Shown here piece by piece: positions 38,913 to 50,217 of a DNA stretch of 64,000 nt. The stretch covers positions 47,994,991 through 48,058,990 of the forward strand of contig CM060195.1 of the NCBI GenBank assembly GCA_030549335.1. The letters are read 5' to 3'. Under the pieces are notes generated by a model. It saw only the letters and a list, made by a program, of their open reading frames with translations, was not told where the DNA came from and searched no databases. The translations under genes and the position numbers were made by a program. Every line of letters begins with the position of its first letter. Within the stretch, counting starts at the first letter, position 1. The DNA comes from Pontederia crassipes. Lineage: Eukaryota; Streptophyta; Magnoliopsida; Commelinales; Pontederiaceae.

Positions 38913-39610
38913 CATGAGAAAAAAATAATATGCTGCTTCATGGCAAGTAACAAGTATAATTGTATAAATCACAAGATGTGCAGATACGTCGGTAACAAAT
39001 ATTTGTAATTCGTTTTTTGTTCTTTCTTTTACCGCCCGCTTAACTAATATACAGTTAAGTGCTTTAAAAATTTGTTAATTTGTTTTTGAATAATTATGAA
39101 ATATCACTTTGGACCTTACTTTTTATATTGCAACAACATTAATTTGATTATGTAAAATATCAGATAGTTTCAATTTTTGGATCATATAAGAAATCGGGCT
39201 TATATTCTATTGGTTTATAACTGGATCAAACTATCGAGTTTTGGTTGTTGTTTCTATGATTGCACGCTAAAATAAATAAACTATAACAGTAAAAGGGTTA
39301 GCAATAAGCACTGAAATCTGAAAAAAAAACACGTAAAATGAATAGCAATAAATAACAAATTATTTCAAATTATATATATATATATAATATCTCATTATTT
39401 TGAATAAAATATATGAAAATGCTCTATGGCAATTACTAATCTCGCTAAACTTTATACCAATTTCCAACATAAAATTTTCAAGTGGAGAAAAAATTATGAA
39501 AGTTTGGGCTTTTTGGACTCCACGTTCCGTGGCGTTTGGGCCTTTATAGTATCGCACCCGAGCTGACATGGGTCACATTGTATCAGGTTTTAACTTTTAA
39601 GTAAAGGTTT
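34740..39610. other. AT-rich intergenic region, possibly retroelement-derived at its left
   Basis: 34740-36720 could be untranslated or LTR sequence of the adjacent gypsy element. It is AT-rich with TCATAATCAT-type words, followed at 36415-36610 by repeated ACTCGGRCCGAG words. The rest is AT-rich with short TA runs. No coding feature or terminal repeat could be proven. Confidence 0.35.
38865..38911. repeat. (TA)n microsatellite
   Basis: Long pure TA run. Confidence 0.9.
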
Positions 39611-39614
39611 ATTA

Positions 39615-39615
<1 letters not shown>

Positions 39616-39687
<72 letters not shown>
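39616..39687. repeat. (AAT)n microsatellite
   Basis: About 24 uninterrupted AAT units; translation on the minus strand gives a meaningless poly-Tyr frame. Confidence 0.95.
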
Positions 39688-39689
39688 TC

Positions 39690-42420
39690 GCTTCTTCGGA
39701 TTGGAAAGATATTTTGAAACTTGATTAGCGCCCAAGACAAAAATTTTGGATGGAGTGATCATCGAGTTAGATTTATGCATATCTTTAATATTTTGAAATG
39801 AAATATTGCAAGGACTTGAAAGAAAAATGGAATTTAGAAATTTGTTAAGGGTAATTTATTCTTTAGATGAAAAATCGTGGAATTGAAGGGGCTGAGAGAG
39901 ACTCTATCTCCCTATCTCTTGCGTGCGAGGCATGGGACGTCCCCGCGACTTGCTTCGCCGCCTTGAAACGACTTGGGGTTTTATGGGTTAAATTGCATCC
40001 GATCGAATCCAACCAAATTTGATCAATTTTTAGTTGAATCATGTTGAATATTTTTTGACATTAAATTTGACTTGACTCGATCCGGCCTAATTCAGATCGA
40101 GTCGGGTGGTTGGGTTACAAATTAAACAAAAAAAAAAAGAGTTGATAGATCGGATAGTCGGATTATAAATTAAAAAAAAAATAGCAATGAATTATTCGAT
40201 CACTTTTTTTTATTTTAAATGTTAGACTTTTAATATTAAATCTTTTTTATTTTAAATTATGAAATTAATTATTTAATATTTTTATATTTCAAGTATTTTA
40301 TTTTGAATTTTTTTTAGAATTTTGATGTGATTTTTTTATGAGGCAAAAAAGACGACAAATGTGCTAGTCGCACAAGTAATAAGAGTGAAAGTTGTTGATT
40401 CCACAGAGACTTTTTATCTTATTCTTATTAGACGAGAATTCTAAATAAATGATTTTTAGGAGTTAAAATGGCAAAGAATTAACAAGTGAATCGAATGAAA
40501 GAAAATGTAAAATATCAAATAAGATAACACTAAGAATTACTAAGTATTCTTTCATTATTATTTGAAACGAGCAATCAAATCATATTTGATGGAATGATTA
40601 AAATATGATATAGGACTTCAACCATATGTGCTGTGTGTTTTATTAATAAAATATTTGAAAGAAGTTCAACTGCAACATTCTTCAAATAATTATGAGTAAA
40701 ATGTAATACAATTCAATTCATCTCAAAAACTCCTCAACTTAGTGAGTCTCAGTGCACACCCCCCTAGATTTTATTGAGTAGATAAGAGAGATACGAGAAG
40801 TTGAAAACGATTAGATTCTTAAGAAAATCACAACATTCTTATTTAGAAAAAACACTTGTTTCGAGTGACAATAGAGTTCAACAAAGTAAAAAAAAAAAAC
40901 CCTAATGAAAGTACTACTCCATAGATGGATGATTAAACATGAAAAGAAGAATTATAGTACAAATGATGTGTGAAAAAATAAAAGTCTAAAACTTCAAAAG
41001 TGAATATGGACTGAGTAGATACTAAGTAACTAAATGACTCTTGATTTGAGAATTGGATATAGTTAGGGGTTGTCCAACAATCAAGAAATCAATATGGACT
41101 AGGTTATTAATGACATAGTTTTTGATGATCACTGGATCCTCTAGGCAATTTCAATGAGACAGTTGGGGAGTTACGAGGACACTCCACATTCTATTTGATC
41201 ATCAACATGACTTGGAACAACACGATACTGTCAGAAGACACGAGCCATTTTGATCTCACAAAATCCATTGAGTAGCATATAGCTCTAAAAACAAAAATTC
41301 TACCTAAAAATAAGGTGCAAAAAAGTATGTACAATTGTGCATGCATCAATTTTAATCACATAAAAACTATAACTAAATACAAATTTATTTATTTTAAAAT
41401 AAAAATAAAAAAGGTGAAGTCATCATGTTTGGTTGATAGAGTGAGCATCCCTAGAATTGGTCCACCATGGAGATCGCCTCTACCATTGGCAGCTATATGA
41501 GAGCAAGATTGGTTAAAGGACATATCTTCATAACAACGCCTATCGTAATGCATAATTATAATTAAATTATTATTTTAATCTTACTAATAACTGAGGTCTA
41601 ACTACAAATAAAATAAAAAACAAAATAAGCAAAATAATAATTTGATAATTAAAAACATAGTTTACACTGCATAAAATAATGGATCTTTTAAAATTATATT
41701 TTTTGAATCAATAAGAAAATTTATATGTTTTAATTTTAATTACTTTAATTTTATTTATCAGATTAATCAAAATAAGCATTCTCTTGGAATTATAATTAAG
41801 ATGTTTCTCAAATCAACTTAATGACCGCACAAATAAAGTCACCTTCATTTTTCTAAGTGCAACGAGCATGAAATAAAGTCAATTAGAGAAAAATTGTGAA
41901 ACCAATAACTTCTTCTTAAATAATCAATTAAGTTAGCAATAAACACAAACACACATTACTATTAATGGTTTAAAATATACTAATAATAAGAAATACTCCA
42001 ATATATAAATATAGTTACCTAAGATGGCCCCATTAAAAAATGAATCAACACGATTAACATCAAATTTAATAAGAAGATTAAAAAAAGAAAAGGAAAAGGA
42101 AGACTACTGCAGAGTCCCAATATTTTTTCTCTAGAGTTTTAGATGGAGATTCTCAAATTCTTCCTCTATTTTGACTCTCGAAATAAAACTCTAAGTTTCA
42201 ATATTCTTGTATTTTAAAATATGTACTAGAGATACTTTTTTCAAATAGATTTTGATATTTTTTTTTGAAAAAAAAGAGAACAACAAGTAACTCGTTTGCA
42301 GCTTCTATCATTGTCAAGACAAATTACACGAATTGTCCCTCCAATTTGAAGCCAATATTTTAACGATTTACAAACTTCAACTTGTAACTAGCTTATCTTC
42401 GAACTTTATTTTTTTGCATG
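39690..42420. other. AT-rich region with possible LTR remains
   Basis: About 40350-40560 (CTAGTCGCACAAGTAATAAG and a following TTCCACAGAGACTT segment) resembles words found in plant LTRs. No coding domain or matching second LTR was seen. 39985-40130 has GC-richer GAGTCGGGT words like hAT subterminal repeats. No gene is supported. Confidence 0.3.
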
Positions 42421-42438
42421 TATCATCCCCTTAACTAT

Positions 42439-43790
42439 TTTACGGTCGAAAAAGATGCCTGATGATTGGAGATTAAGTACATTAGTTCCTATTTACAAAA
42501 ATAAAGGGGATATTCAGAATTGTGCAAATTATAGAGGGATTAAACTTATGATTCACACTATGAAATTATGGGAGAAAGTGATTGAGCATAGATTGAGAAT
42601 GGAGACTAGTATTTCTGAGAGACAATTTTGGTTCATGCCAGGAAGATCCACTACAGAGGCGATTTATTTACTAAGGGGGATGATGGAGAAGTATCGAAGT
42701 AGGAGAAGAGACTTACATATGACTTTCATTGACTTAGAGAAGGCGTATGATCGGGTACCAAGGGATGTACTTTGGAAAGCCTTGCAAAAGAAGAGGGTGA
42801 ATGTTGCCTACATTAAGGTAATACAAGATATGTACGATGGGGCATTGACTAGGGTTAGGACACCCGGAGGTGAGACAAATGAATTTCCTATAGGAATTGG
42901 CCTACATCAATGATCAGCTTTAAGCCCGTATCTATTTAACTTAGTTATCGATGCTATAACCGAGAGTATTACAGAGGAGGTACCTAAGTGCATGCTATTT
43001 GCGGATGATATAGTACTTTTAGCGGATTCAAGAGAAGATATTAATACAAAATTAGAAATATGGAGAAATACGTTGGAGTCAAAGGGTTTTCGTTTAAGTA
43101 GGAATAAAACAGAATATATGCATAGCAATTTCACAAATAAATAACTTAGAGACGATTTGAAAGTTAGGTTAGGGGAGGATATAATTCCTCAAGTGACAAA
43201 GTTTAAATATTTAGGATCAATTGTAAGACAAGATGGTGAGATTGATGACGATGTTAATAATTCAAGCTGGTTGGTGTAAGTGGAGGAAAGCCACTGGAGT
43301 TCTTTGTGATAGAAAAGTACCCAATAAAGTTAAAGAAAAATTCTATCGTACTGCTATAAGGCCAGCAGTGTTATATGGTAGTGAATGTTGGGCTATGAAG
43401 GGACAATATGAACGTAAAGTGGGGGTAGCCGAAATGAGGATGTTGAGATGGATGTGTGGTCATACAAGATTAGATAAGATTAGGAATGACCATATACGTG
43501 AACGAGTCGGAGTGGCTCCTATTAGTGAGAAAATGGTAGAGAATCGTTTGAGATGGTTTGATCATGTTCAGAGAAGACCATTAGATGCGCCAGTAAGAAG
43601 AGTAGATCAAATAATATGGAGTCCGATTAAAAGAGGGAGAGGGAGGCCAAGGCGGACACTTGGCGAACTAATAGAGCAAGATCTATTGATGAATAATATA
43701 CCGAAAGGTTTGGTTACTAATAGAGCGGAATGGCGTCGTATGATCCATGTAGCCGACCCCACCTAGTGGGATAAGGCTTTGTTGTTGTTG
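42439..43790 (+). mobile_element. 5'-truncated RTE-clade non-LTR retrotransposon
   Basis: This 1352-bp insertion is flanked by an 18-bp direct repeat, TATCATCCCCTTAACTAT at 42421-42438 and TATCATTCCCTTAACTAT at 43791-43808 (one mismatch). It begins within reverse transcriptase (MPDDWRLSTLVPIYKNKGD), passes FIDLEKAYDRV and the catalytic FADD (in MLFADDIVLLAD), and ends in the RTE tail segment EWRRMIHVADPT, followed by a short (TTG)n tail. Endonuclease is absent. Stop codons at 42911-42913 and 43142-43144 and a frame change near 43255-43262 break the frame, so it is dead. Confidence 0.9.
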
Positions 43791-43899
43791 TATCATTCCC
43801 TTAACTATCAATAGCTAGTTCTCTGATTGCACTATCGAGATGGCGAGCAAAAAGTAATAATAAAATAATATATGAAATAAAATAATAATAAAGAGGCGA

Positions 43900-44470
43900 A
43901 GGCTATCGTCTCTCTTCGCAGTGGTGTAAGGGACGTGACACCCCCTCTCCTCCTCTCCAGCATTGGAGAGGAGAGGGGAAGGGGCATCGCCCCCAATGCG
44001 AGCTCTCATAGGGGGGTTGGTGCCACCCCTTTTCCTCCCTCGCTCGCCCAACGAGGGAGAAAAGGAGAGTGTTGACCACCCTCCCATGCGAGCTCGTCGG
44101 GGTCTGACACCCTCCTTTTCTCCCTTACTAGCCATGCGCATTGCCTCCACTCCACTCCTCTTCTGTTTCCTCTTCCTCGCACTTGACCCCCCCTCGCTGC
44201 CTCCCAAATCTCGTCGCCAGCCCTTCCCACTCCCTGCCGGCACTTCCCTCCTTGATGTCCTCTTCTCCCACTCCATTGTCGTCGCTTGTTTCCCCGTGGT
44301 CGTCAGGTTCGCGGGGTCTGTCCTTTGCCCCGAGCACAGAGCATAGGGGCGATGACAGTTGTCATCGCCTCCGCCAACATCATCCTCGCACAAAGGGAGA
44401 CTGACGCCCCTTTTTTTCACGTGCGCAAGAGGACAAGGGAAGGGACCAATGCCGGATAGGAGAGGGGAAG
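43900..44470. repeat. GC-rich, CT-strand-biased repetitive block
   Basis: An imperfect unit of about 70-100 bp recurs, carrying ATGCGAGCTC, a GACACCCYCC or GTGCCACCCC segment and TTTTCYCCCT. A near-perfect hairpin (CTCCTCTCC...GGAGAGGAG) lies at about 43948-43972. Long frames occur on both strands because stops are rare in this composition, but codon use and domains do not support a gene. Confidence 0.5.
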
Positions 44471-44944
44471 GAGAGTTGAACCCCCTTACTTTTGCTTCAG
44501 CGAGTCTTTTTTAAATTAATTTTTATATTATTTTATCATTTTTTATGCTTCAACAAGTAATCGGGAAATTGATTATTGGCTACAAGAGGATCAAGCGTAG
44601 AAGAAAAAAAATTGAGAGTTACAAATTGAAATCGGATCCGTTTAGTTACCACATCTAAAGTTGAAGAAGGATTCATATAATTTATTGATATCATGATTGT
44701 GATAGACTTTTCGTACCATCATAAATTTCACATCCAAAATACAGTTTTCAACACAAAACTCCATGACATTTGTAACGTCCCCTGCCCAACCAAGCTATTA
44801 TTCATTTTGTGTCTTGGCCCGCAAGAAATCAAATCATCAATGTCCGTAAGCATGATCTCATTACAATCTTTTCCCCTTAGTGCCTCACATCTTCTCGTTG
44901 AGTGATCCGTGTAGACATATGGCCCATGTTTTCTGCATGTCTAA

Positions 44945-45592
44945 TAGAGATGATGCTCGGGCCGGTCAAATCGGGTTTGACTATGCCTCGGGCCGAGTCG
45001 TACCGGCACGACCCAAAGTCATGCTGTGGCGGATCGTGCTGTGCAGCACATTGGCTAACCCGGCCTGGTTTTGGCCCGACCGGGCCAGTCGGGCCGCCCA
45101 TTTTTTTATTGTGTGTATTTATTGAGTTAAAAAAAGAAAAATAAAAATTTTAAAAATAAAAATATTGACATTATTTTTACCAAAAATATTTAGAGTACTA
45201 GAAAATAACAAAATAACAAAAAAATATTATAATATATGATATTATGATTATTAGATATATAATATGATATTTTTATATATGATAGAGTTATAAAAAATAT
45301 CATATACGATTAAATAAATGTATAATATAGTTATAAAACTTATAATATATCACTGAATATTTGACTGTGTAATAAAAAAATTAAAAATTAAAAATTCGTG
45401 CTTGTCGGGCCGGGCCCGAGTTGGGCCATGCTCATTGGGCCCGTGACGGGCTGTGCCTAGTTTCATGCTGGGCAGCCTGACACAGTCTGGCCCGAGCCCG
45501 TCCAGATGGTCACGCCTGGGCAGGGCCAGTCTAGCGAAAAATTATGTGAGTCGCGTGCCGACCTGTGCGACCCACACGGTTGTCCACCTCTA
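44945..45592. mobile_element. hAT-like non-autonomous element with GGGCC subterminal repeats (648 bp)
   Basis: The left end reads TAGAGATGATGC; the right end, read inward, is TAGAGGTGGACAACC. Both resemble hAT termini of the TAGAGRTG kind. Flanking octamers ATGTCTAA (44937-44944) and ATGGCTCA (45593-45600) agree at 6 of 8 positions. Both subterminal regions are packed with GGGCCGG, CGGGCC and GGCCCGA words, and the centre (45130-45390) is AT-rich and non-coding. This family is distinct from the GGTTCAACCGG elements. Confidence 0.6.
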
Positions 45593-45599
45593 ATGGCTC

Positions 45600-48060
45600 A
45601 AGTGAGCATGCCGGATTGACTCTTGAAATCGTTGTGTCTTGGCCCGTACGAATTTAAAATATGTCTTGATAGATGAAGAAGGTAATTATCTTTGTGTTTT
45701 TATTTTTGCACCTCAAACTCAGTCTCTTTGTGTTTTTAGCATCAAGTTAAAATAAAGTTGTGAAAATTAATTTTTAAAATAACCATTAAATTTTAATTAA
45801 ATATATTAAAATTTTAAGCCAAATTAATTTTATCAAGGTACCAAATACTAATAAAATAATGCATGATTTTTTATGTATCAAAATTTCTAAACTTATTAAT
45901 TTTTTGTCCTTAAGTAAAAATTAGATAACACAAATGATCTATGCAAAATCAATATTTTTCTTTCACTATTCTTTACGAGATCATTTTTCACATCAAAATC
46001 AAACTTCACAAGACCTCTAACTCTCAAGCATGGTAAATGCTGAGTAATCTTTTAAAATAAAATATATGTCTATCAAATTGTAACATCAATATTGAAAAAT
46101 GTGGTGATCATAATGCTGTGTGTTGTCCTTATGGCAAGTTTTCAAGCCGACAGATTCGAAACGATTTGGTCTTAAGATTTACTTGTCCATATGAGGGTCC
46201 GAAAGCATACAGTTAACTTATTTTACACATCCTTCAACAACTTCATTAATTTTTTTCTCCTTCTTCTTTTGCCGATTAAAATTTTAAATTAGAGGTATTC
46301 ATTGAGATTAAATTTAAGATTAGACTTGGCACGATGAACACATAGTTCAATGTCACCCCATACACTGACATAAATTTATTGCAACCGACAAAATTATTAA
46401 TTATCATTATAGAAAAAGGAGGACAGAGTAATAGATTTAAAAATATTTCTTTATTATCACGCGGCTCAAATTTTTTTTTTCGTTCGGTAAATGGCGACGT
46501 AGGGACTTATAAATATGTTAATAGTAAATATGCCCTCTCACCTAATCTTGCATGTTACGCCTGTAAAATGTGCTCCACGATTTGCGGCAAATGCTACATA
46601 TTCTCGTTGACATGTACCAATATTGATCTTGACGAGGAGAGAGAAAGTGGTGGGTAAAGTTTCATGCCCCATAAAAGATGTCATGATGTTTAACTTGGAT
46701 AATCTTTCTTTCGTTGAATATGAACAATATATATTGAATTTCCCGTCATCAACTATACTTTTTCCACGTATAATATTAAATTATAAAATATAATTTTTGA
46801 ACTTGTCCAAATTTTATTATTAAATAACTTCGCTAAATCTAATCCAATTATGTTAGTTTTTTAATAACTGTAAAATAATATTTTTGTCCTTACTTTTTCA
46901 TTACAATAACAATATTTTAAAATTAAAAAGGTTACTAGTTCATAATAATATTTTATGTTATGTTAGTATTTTATTATGCTATGTTTTTTTCATATAAGAA
47001 AGTAAGGATAAAAATGTTATTTCACCATTATAATTAGAATTACATTTAATGGAAGTACCTAAGTGTTAAATTCGGACATGGTTAAGAAATTATTTTTTAT
47101 AAATTTAGATTTACGCTTGAAAAGAATTTATAGTAAGAGTGTTGAAAAAACTAGTCCTTGACTTGTTGATGCTGACACCGTATGAAATATAAAAAAAATA
47201 TCTTAAATGGGGCTTATATTATTTCTTTTCCTTTTATCCACGAGTGTACTACGAACGCAATTTACAGCATTTTTAATTCTTTTAATGTAATTAGCGTCGT
47301 ACACAAGTGAAATGAGCCTCCAATATTAACTGTTGCACATCTCTTTGTTACGGGATTCAAACAATTGGCAATTGAATCTATACAACATGCTAGCAATGCT
47401 TCCAGATCTATCTCTTCGTACAAAAGATAAATAAATAAAAAAAGTCGGTGCCAAACCTCTTTCTTTCATCATGTGTAGCACCGGCAAGTGACAAATTAAT
47501 CGTTCATATAAAAGACAACATGAACCGGCCTCACCCCTCAAATGTCAGCACCATAATGGAGTCATAACCCATAATCACACTACGAGTCATGCAACAAGTT
47601 TGTCGCGTCTCCTCGGCAAAATTAAGTAACTTTTCTCATAGATTATTAAGATCATCATACACAACAATTAATGATCCTTTTCTTTAACCAACATGCATGA
47701 TGTTTTAACACTCCAACTAAACAACCATAAAAGTTCCCAACTTTGTCAATGAAATAATTAAGCATTACTTTGTAGTTTACCCCTCTTATTATATACTTTA
47801 AAGCTAACTTTTAATTATCAATGAAGTTGATAAAGATTATAAGTAATTTTTTTTCATCCGGCTAAAATATCAAGCTTACTTTGTGTGCAGCAAAAAAGTT
47901 GCATGATAATTTCTTTGTATTTTGAAATTAAATATCTACTCCAAAAGACTTACTCCCTTTGCTAATTGAGTCAAACTTTACTTTTTTTTATAATATTCTT
48001 GCTCTTGTTTAATGATGATAGTATGACATTTCTTTTTTTTTTTTAAAAAAAAGTTGTAGT
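45600..48060. other. AT-rich intergenic region
   Basis: Only short frames are present, without domain resemblance (for example 46379-46657, which is AT-biased). No repeats with definable ends, RNA genes or promoters could be supported. Confidence 0.4.
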
Positions 48061-48119
48061 GCAGGTACACAGAATGTAGATCTTATGTGCCTTCAAACAA
48101 CCATACTTGTTTTAAAGTG

Positions 48120-48560
48120 TACTTTGGGATGTGATGACCTGAGATGCCTTTATTCTCACCCACCGGAGTCTTGCTTAGAGTTGCCCCTCGGATGCGCTCT
48201 TCGCGGAGGCAAAAGCACCAACGGATCCGATGCCATCCGACCCGCCACCCGCATTTCCGTCTTCTCGCGAGAAGCATCGTCTCGCACGAGAAGCCACGAG
48301 ACAAACGACCTCGTCACGCTTCACGCATCGACAACCAAATTTATCTCCGGGTCCCACCTGCGATTGCGGACCACGACATTATCTTGCCAGAGGCGACACG
48401 CATCTCACGCCTCGGCACATAAAAAGCAGCGGCAGCCGTCCGTCACGTGGTCCCATCAATAATGTCAAACTTTAACGGTCACAATTCGAGTTCGCGCGAT
48501 GCAGCACAGCGTCACTTCCGAGGACGTTTCTTTAGTGGCCGTCAGATCTTTAGCAGACGG
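48120..48560. other. GC-rich island of unknown function
   Basis: About 48150-48530 stands out from AT-rich surroundings. It contains the 12-bp palindrome TTCTCGCGAGAA (48262-48273), a related CTCGCACGAGAAG copy just after it, and a G-box CACGTG (48444-48449). Overlapping frames on both strands lack domains. It lies downstream of the minus-strand gene at 48794-49408, so it may be a promoter region or a remnant of another gene. Confidence 0.35.
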
Positions 48561-48793
48561 TGGATAAATTATACCGTTTGATAAATGATAATAATAATTA
48601 ATTGTGAGACAAGAAAAAGGAGGTTTCTTTTGGTTTTAGTTCTTTTCAACCATCACTTCTTCTTTTTGTTTAATTTAATTCTTCTTCCTCCTATTTCCAT
48701 TCTTTTTTCTTCCCGTAGAAGCTTTACAACCTCCATTTTTAAAACAAGAAAAAGCTAAAAGAACTAAGCGGTGTGGATCCACCGATGAGTCCA

Positions 48794-49408
48794 TCAGACG
48801 GCGGGCAGCGACTCTGACCGCCAGGAGAACTCCGCAAAATCGGAGGAACCACAGAGCACGTCGCCGAAATCGAACAGCCCGCCGTCGAACGCGACGACGT
48901 CCTCGCCGGCACCGGCGTCGACCACTTCCGGTCTGTCCTCCGGCCGGATGCCCAGGTCGAAAGCGTCGTAGCCACTGATCTCGTCGTCGAAGGCCCAGAT
49001 CTGACCGAACCCAACCCCTTGGTCGGCGGCGACCTCGGGGTTGCCGGCGGCGGCCGTCTCGGCGTTCTCGCCGCTTTCGTCCGAGGACGAGAGCACCGTC
49101 GGGGGCAGGCCGAGCTCGTCGTCGGACGCCTCGAAGAGATACCCGAGGTCCGGCTGCTCCGCCGGCGCCGCCGACGGCGGCGGGGGAGGAGAAACCGAAG
49201 GCAGCGCTATTTCTTCCTCGAGGCTTTTCATGACGGAGGCGATGTCGTACTGGTCGCCGGCGTCGGCGTCGGCGTCGATGTCGTCGTCGAGTATCTCGTA
49301 GAAGAAGTCCTCTCGCAGGCGCTTGGGCGCCGGCGAGGCCTCAAGCTCGACCTCTTCGGCGGGGAACTCGTCCTCCCGGCGGCGCTTGAGCTCGACGGAA
49401 TCCGCCAT
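48794..49408 (-). CDS. Acidic, probably nuclear plant protein of unknown function
   Basis: This single exon encodes 204 residues. Two basic clusters, KRRR (8-11) and KRLR (29-32), look like a bipartite nuclear signal. Then follow FYEILDDDIDADAD, DIASVMKSLEEEI, a proline run, PDLGYLFEASDDELGLPP, and GFGQIWAFDDEISGYDAFDLG near residues 130-155. The rest is acidic and Ala/Gly-rich with no catalytic fold visible. I recall uncharacterised plant proteins with the YLxEASDDELGLPP and IWxFxDE segments, but no established function. GC-rich codon use matches the CRF gene. A TATATAAA box lies about 95 bases upstream of the ATG, and a hAT element is inserted about 300 bases upstream. The ordered acidic motifs suggest a transcriptional co-regulator; that is inference. 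Confidence 0.8.
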   Translation of the reverse strand: MADSVELKRRREDEFPAEEVELEASPAPKRLREDFFYEILDDDIDADADAGDQYDIASVMKSLEEEIALPSVSPPPPPSAAPAEQPDLGYLFEASDDELGLPPTVLSSSDESGENAETAAAGNPEVAADQGVGFGQIWAFDDEISGYDAFDLGIRPEDRPEVVDAGAGEDVVAFDGGLFDFGDVLCGSSDFAEFSWRSESLPAV

Positions 49409-49502
49409 TGCCTTTCTTTTCTTTTAAGAGAAGTGCTTTGGGAGTGCAGAGAATAAATACGTGGGGGTGTTTTGGGCACGGTGGTGGACTGGGCGGAGGG
49501 CG

Positions 49503-49510
49503 TTTATATA
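49503..49510 (-). promoter_or_regulatory. TATA box of the acidic-protein gene
   Basis: TATATAAA on the minus strand, 95 bases upstream of the ATG at 49408, predicts a leader of about 65 bases. An ACGTG core lies between it and the ATG at about 49459. Confidence 0.6.
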
Positions 49511-49822
49511 GTAGCGGAATGTGGTGTTTGCGAAGAAGACGTCTTTATAAGGGCCATTTGGGAAAAATAAAACATTAAAAAAAAGTGTGGGTACAAGTTT
49601 AAATCGGGGACCGCAAAACTACGATTTTTTTTTTTTTGAGGGGGTTGAAAGGTAAAAAAGAAAAGGGAGAAAGTAGAAGGCGTGGATTTTGGGGTCATCC
49701 ATCACGGGCAAGGTTGTTAAAACCGAACCGGACATCGACCCGGCGACTCCTCCGGGTCAGGTCGAACCGGTTGAACCGGTTAAACCGGAGGGTCGAACCG
49801 GATATAATAAAATAATATTAAA

Positions 49823-50101
49823 CAATAAAGTAATAGCATTTCAAATTTAAAAACATCACATATATATTCAGAATTTCAGATTATAATATCACACACATAT
49901 TTCAAATTTCAAACTTGCAATAGATAAACTTGTTTATAGTTTAACAAGATTTATAAGCAATAAAATAGTAGCACTTCAAATTTCAAAACATCACATATAT
50001 ATATTCAGACTTTCATATTGTAATATCACACACATATTTCAAACTTCAAAGTTCAAACTTGCAATAGATAAACTTGTTTATAGTTTAACAAGATCCATAA
50101 G
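49823..50101. repeat. Two-copy tandem duplication inside the hAT element
   Basis: Units at about 49823-49957 and 49958-50101 both run from CAATAAARTARTAGC through CATCACATATATAT and CACACACATATTTCAAA to GTTTAACAAGAT. They lie between the transposase stop codon and the left subterminal repeats, so they may form the transposase 3'UTR. Confidence 0.85.
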
Positions 50102-50217
50102 TTGTGTCTTGCAAATGATAACAAGGTTTTAATGCCTTCCAAAATAAAGTTATAAATAAACACACCAATGTTTATAAGTTTAAACGTTCACAACTTCATG
50201 CTTCCAAAATCACAATT

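Noticed and set aside
39583-39780. Minus frame with a poly-Tyr run
   Set aside because: Translation of an AAT microsatellite.
43815-44420. 201-codon minus frame and 127-codon plus frame in the CT-biased block
   Set aside because: Long frames arise from low stop frequency in GC/CT-biased repeats. The protein sequences are low complexity and frames overlap on both strands.
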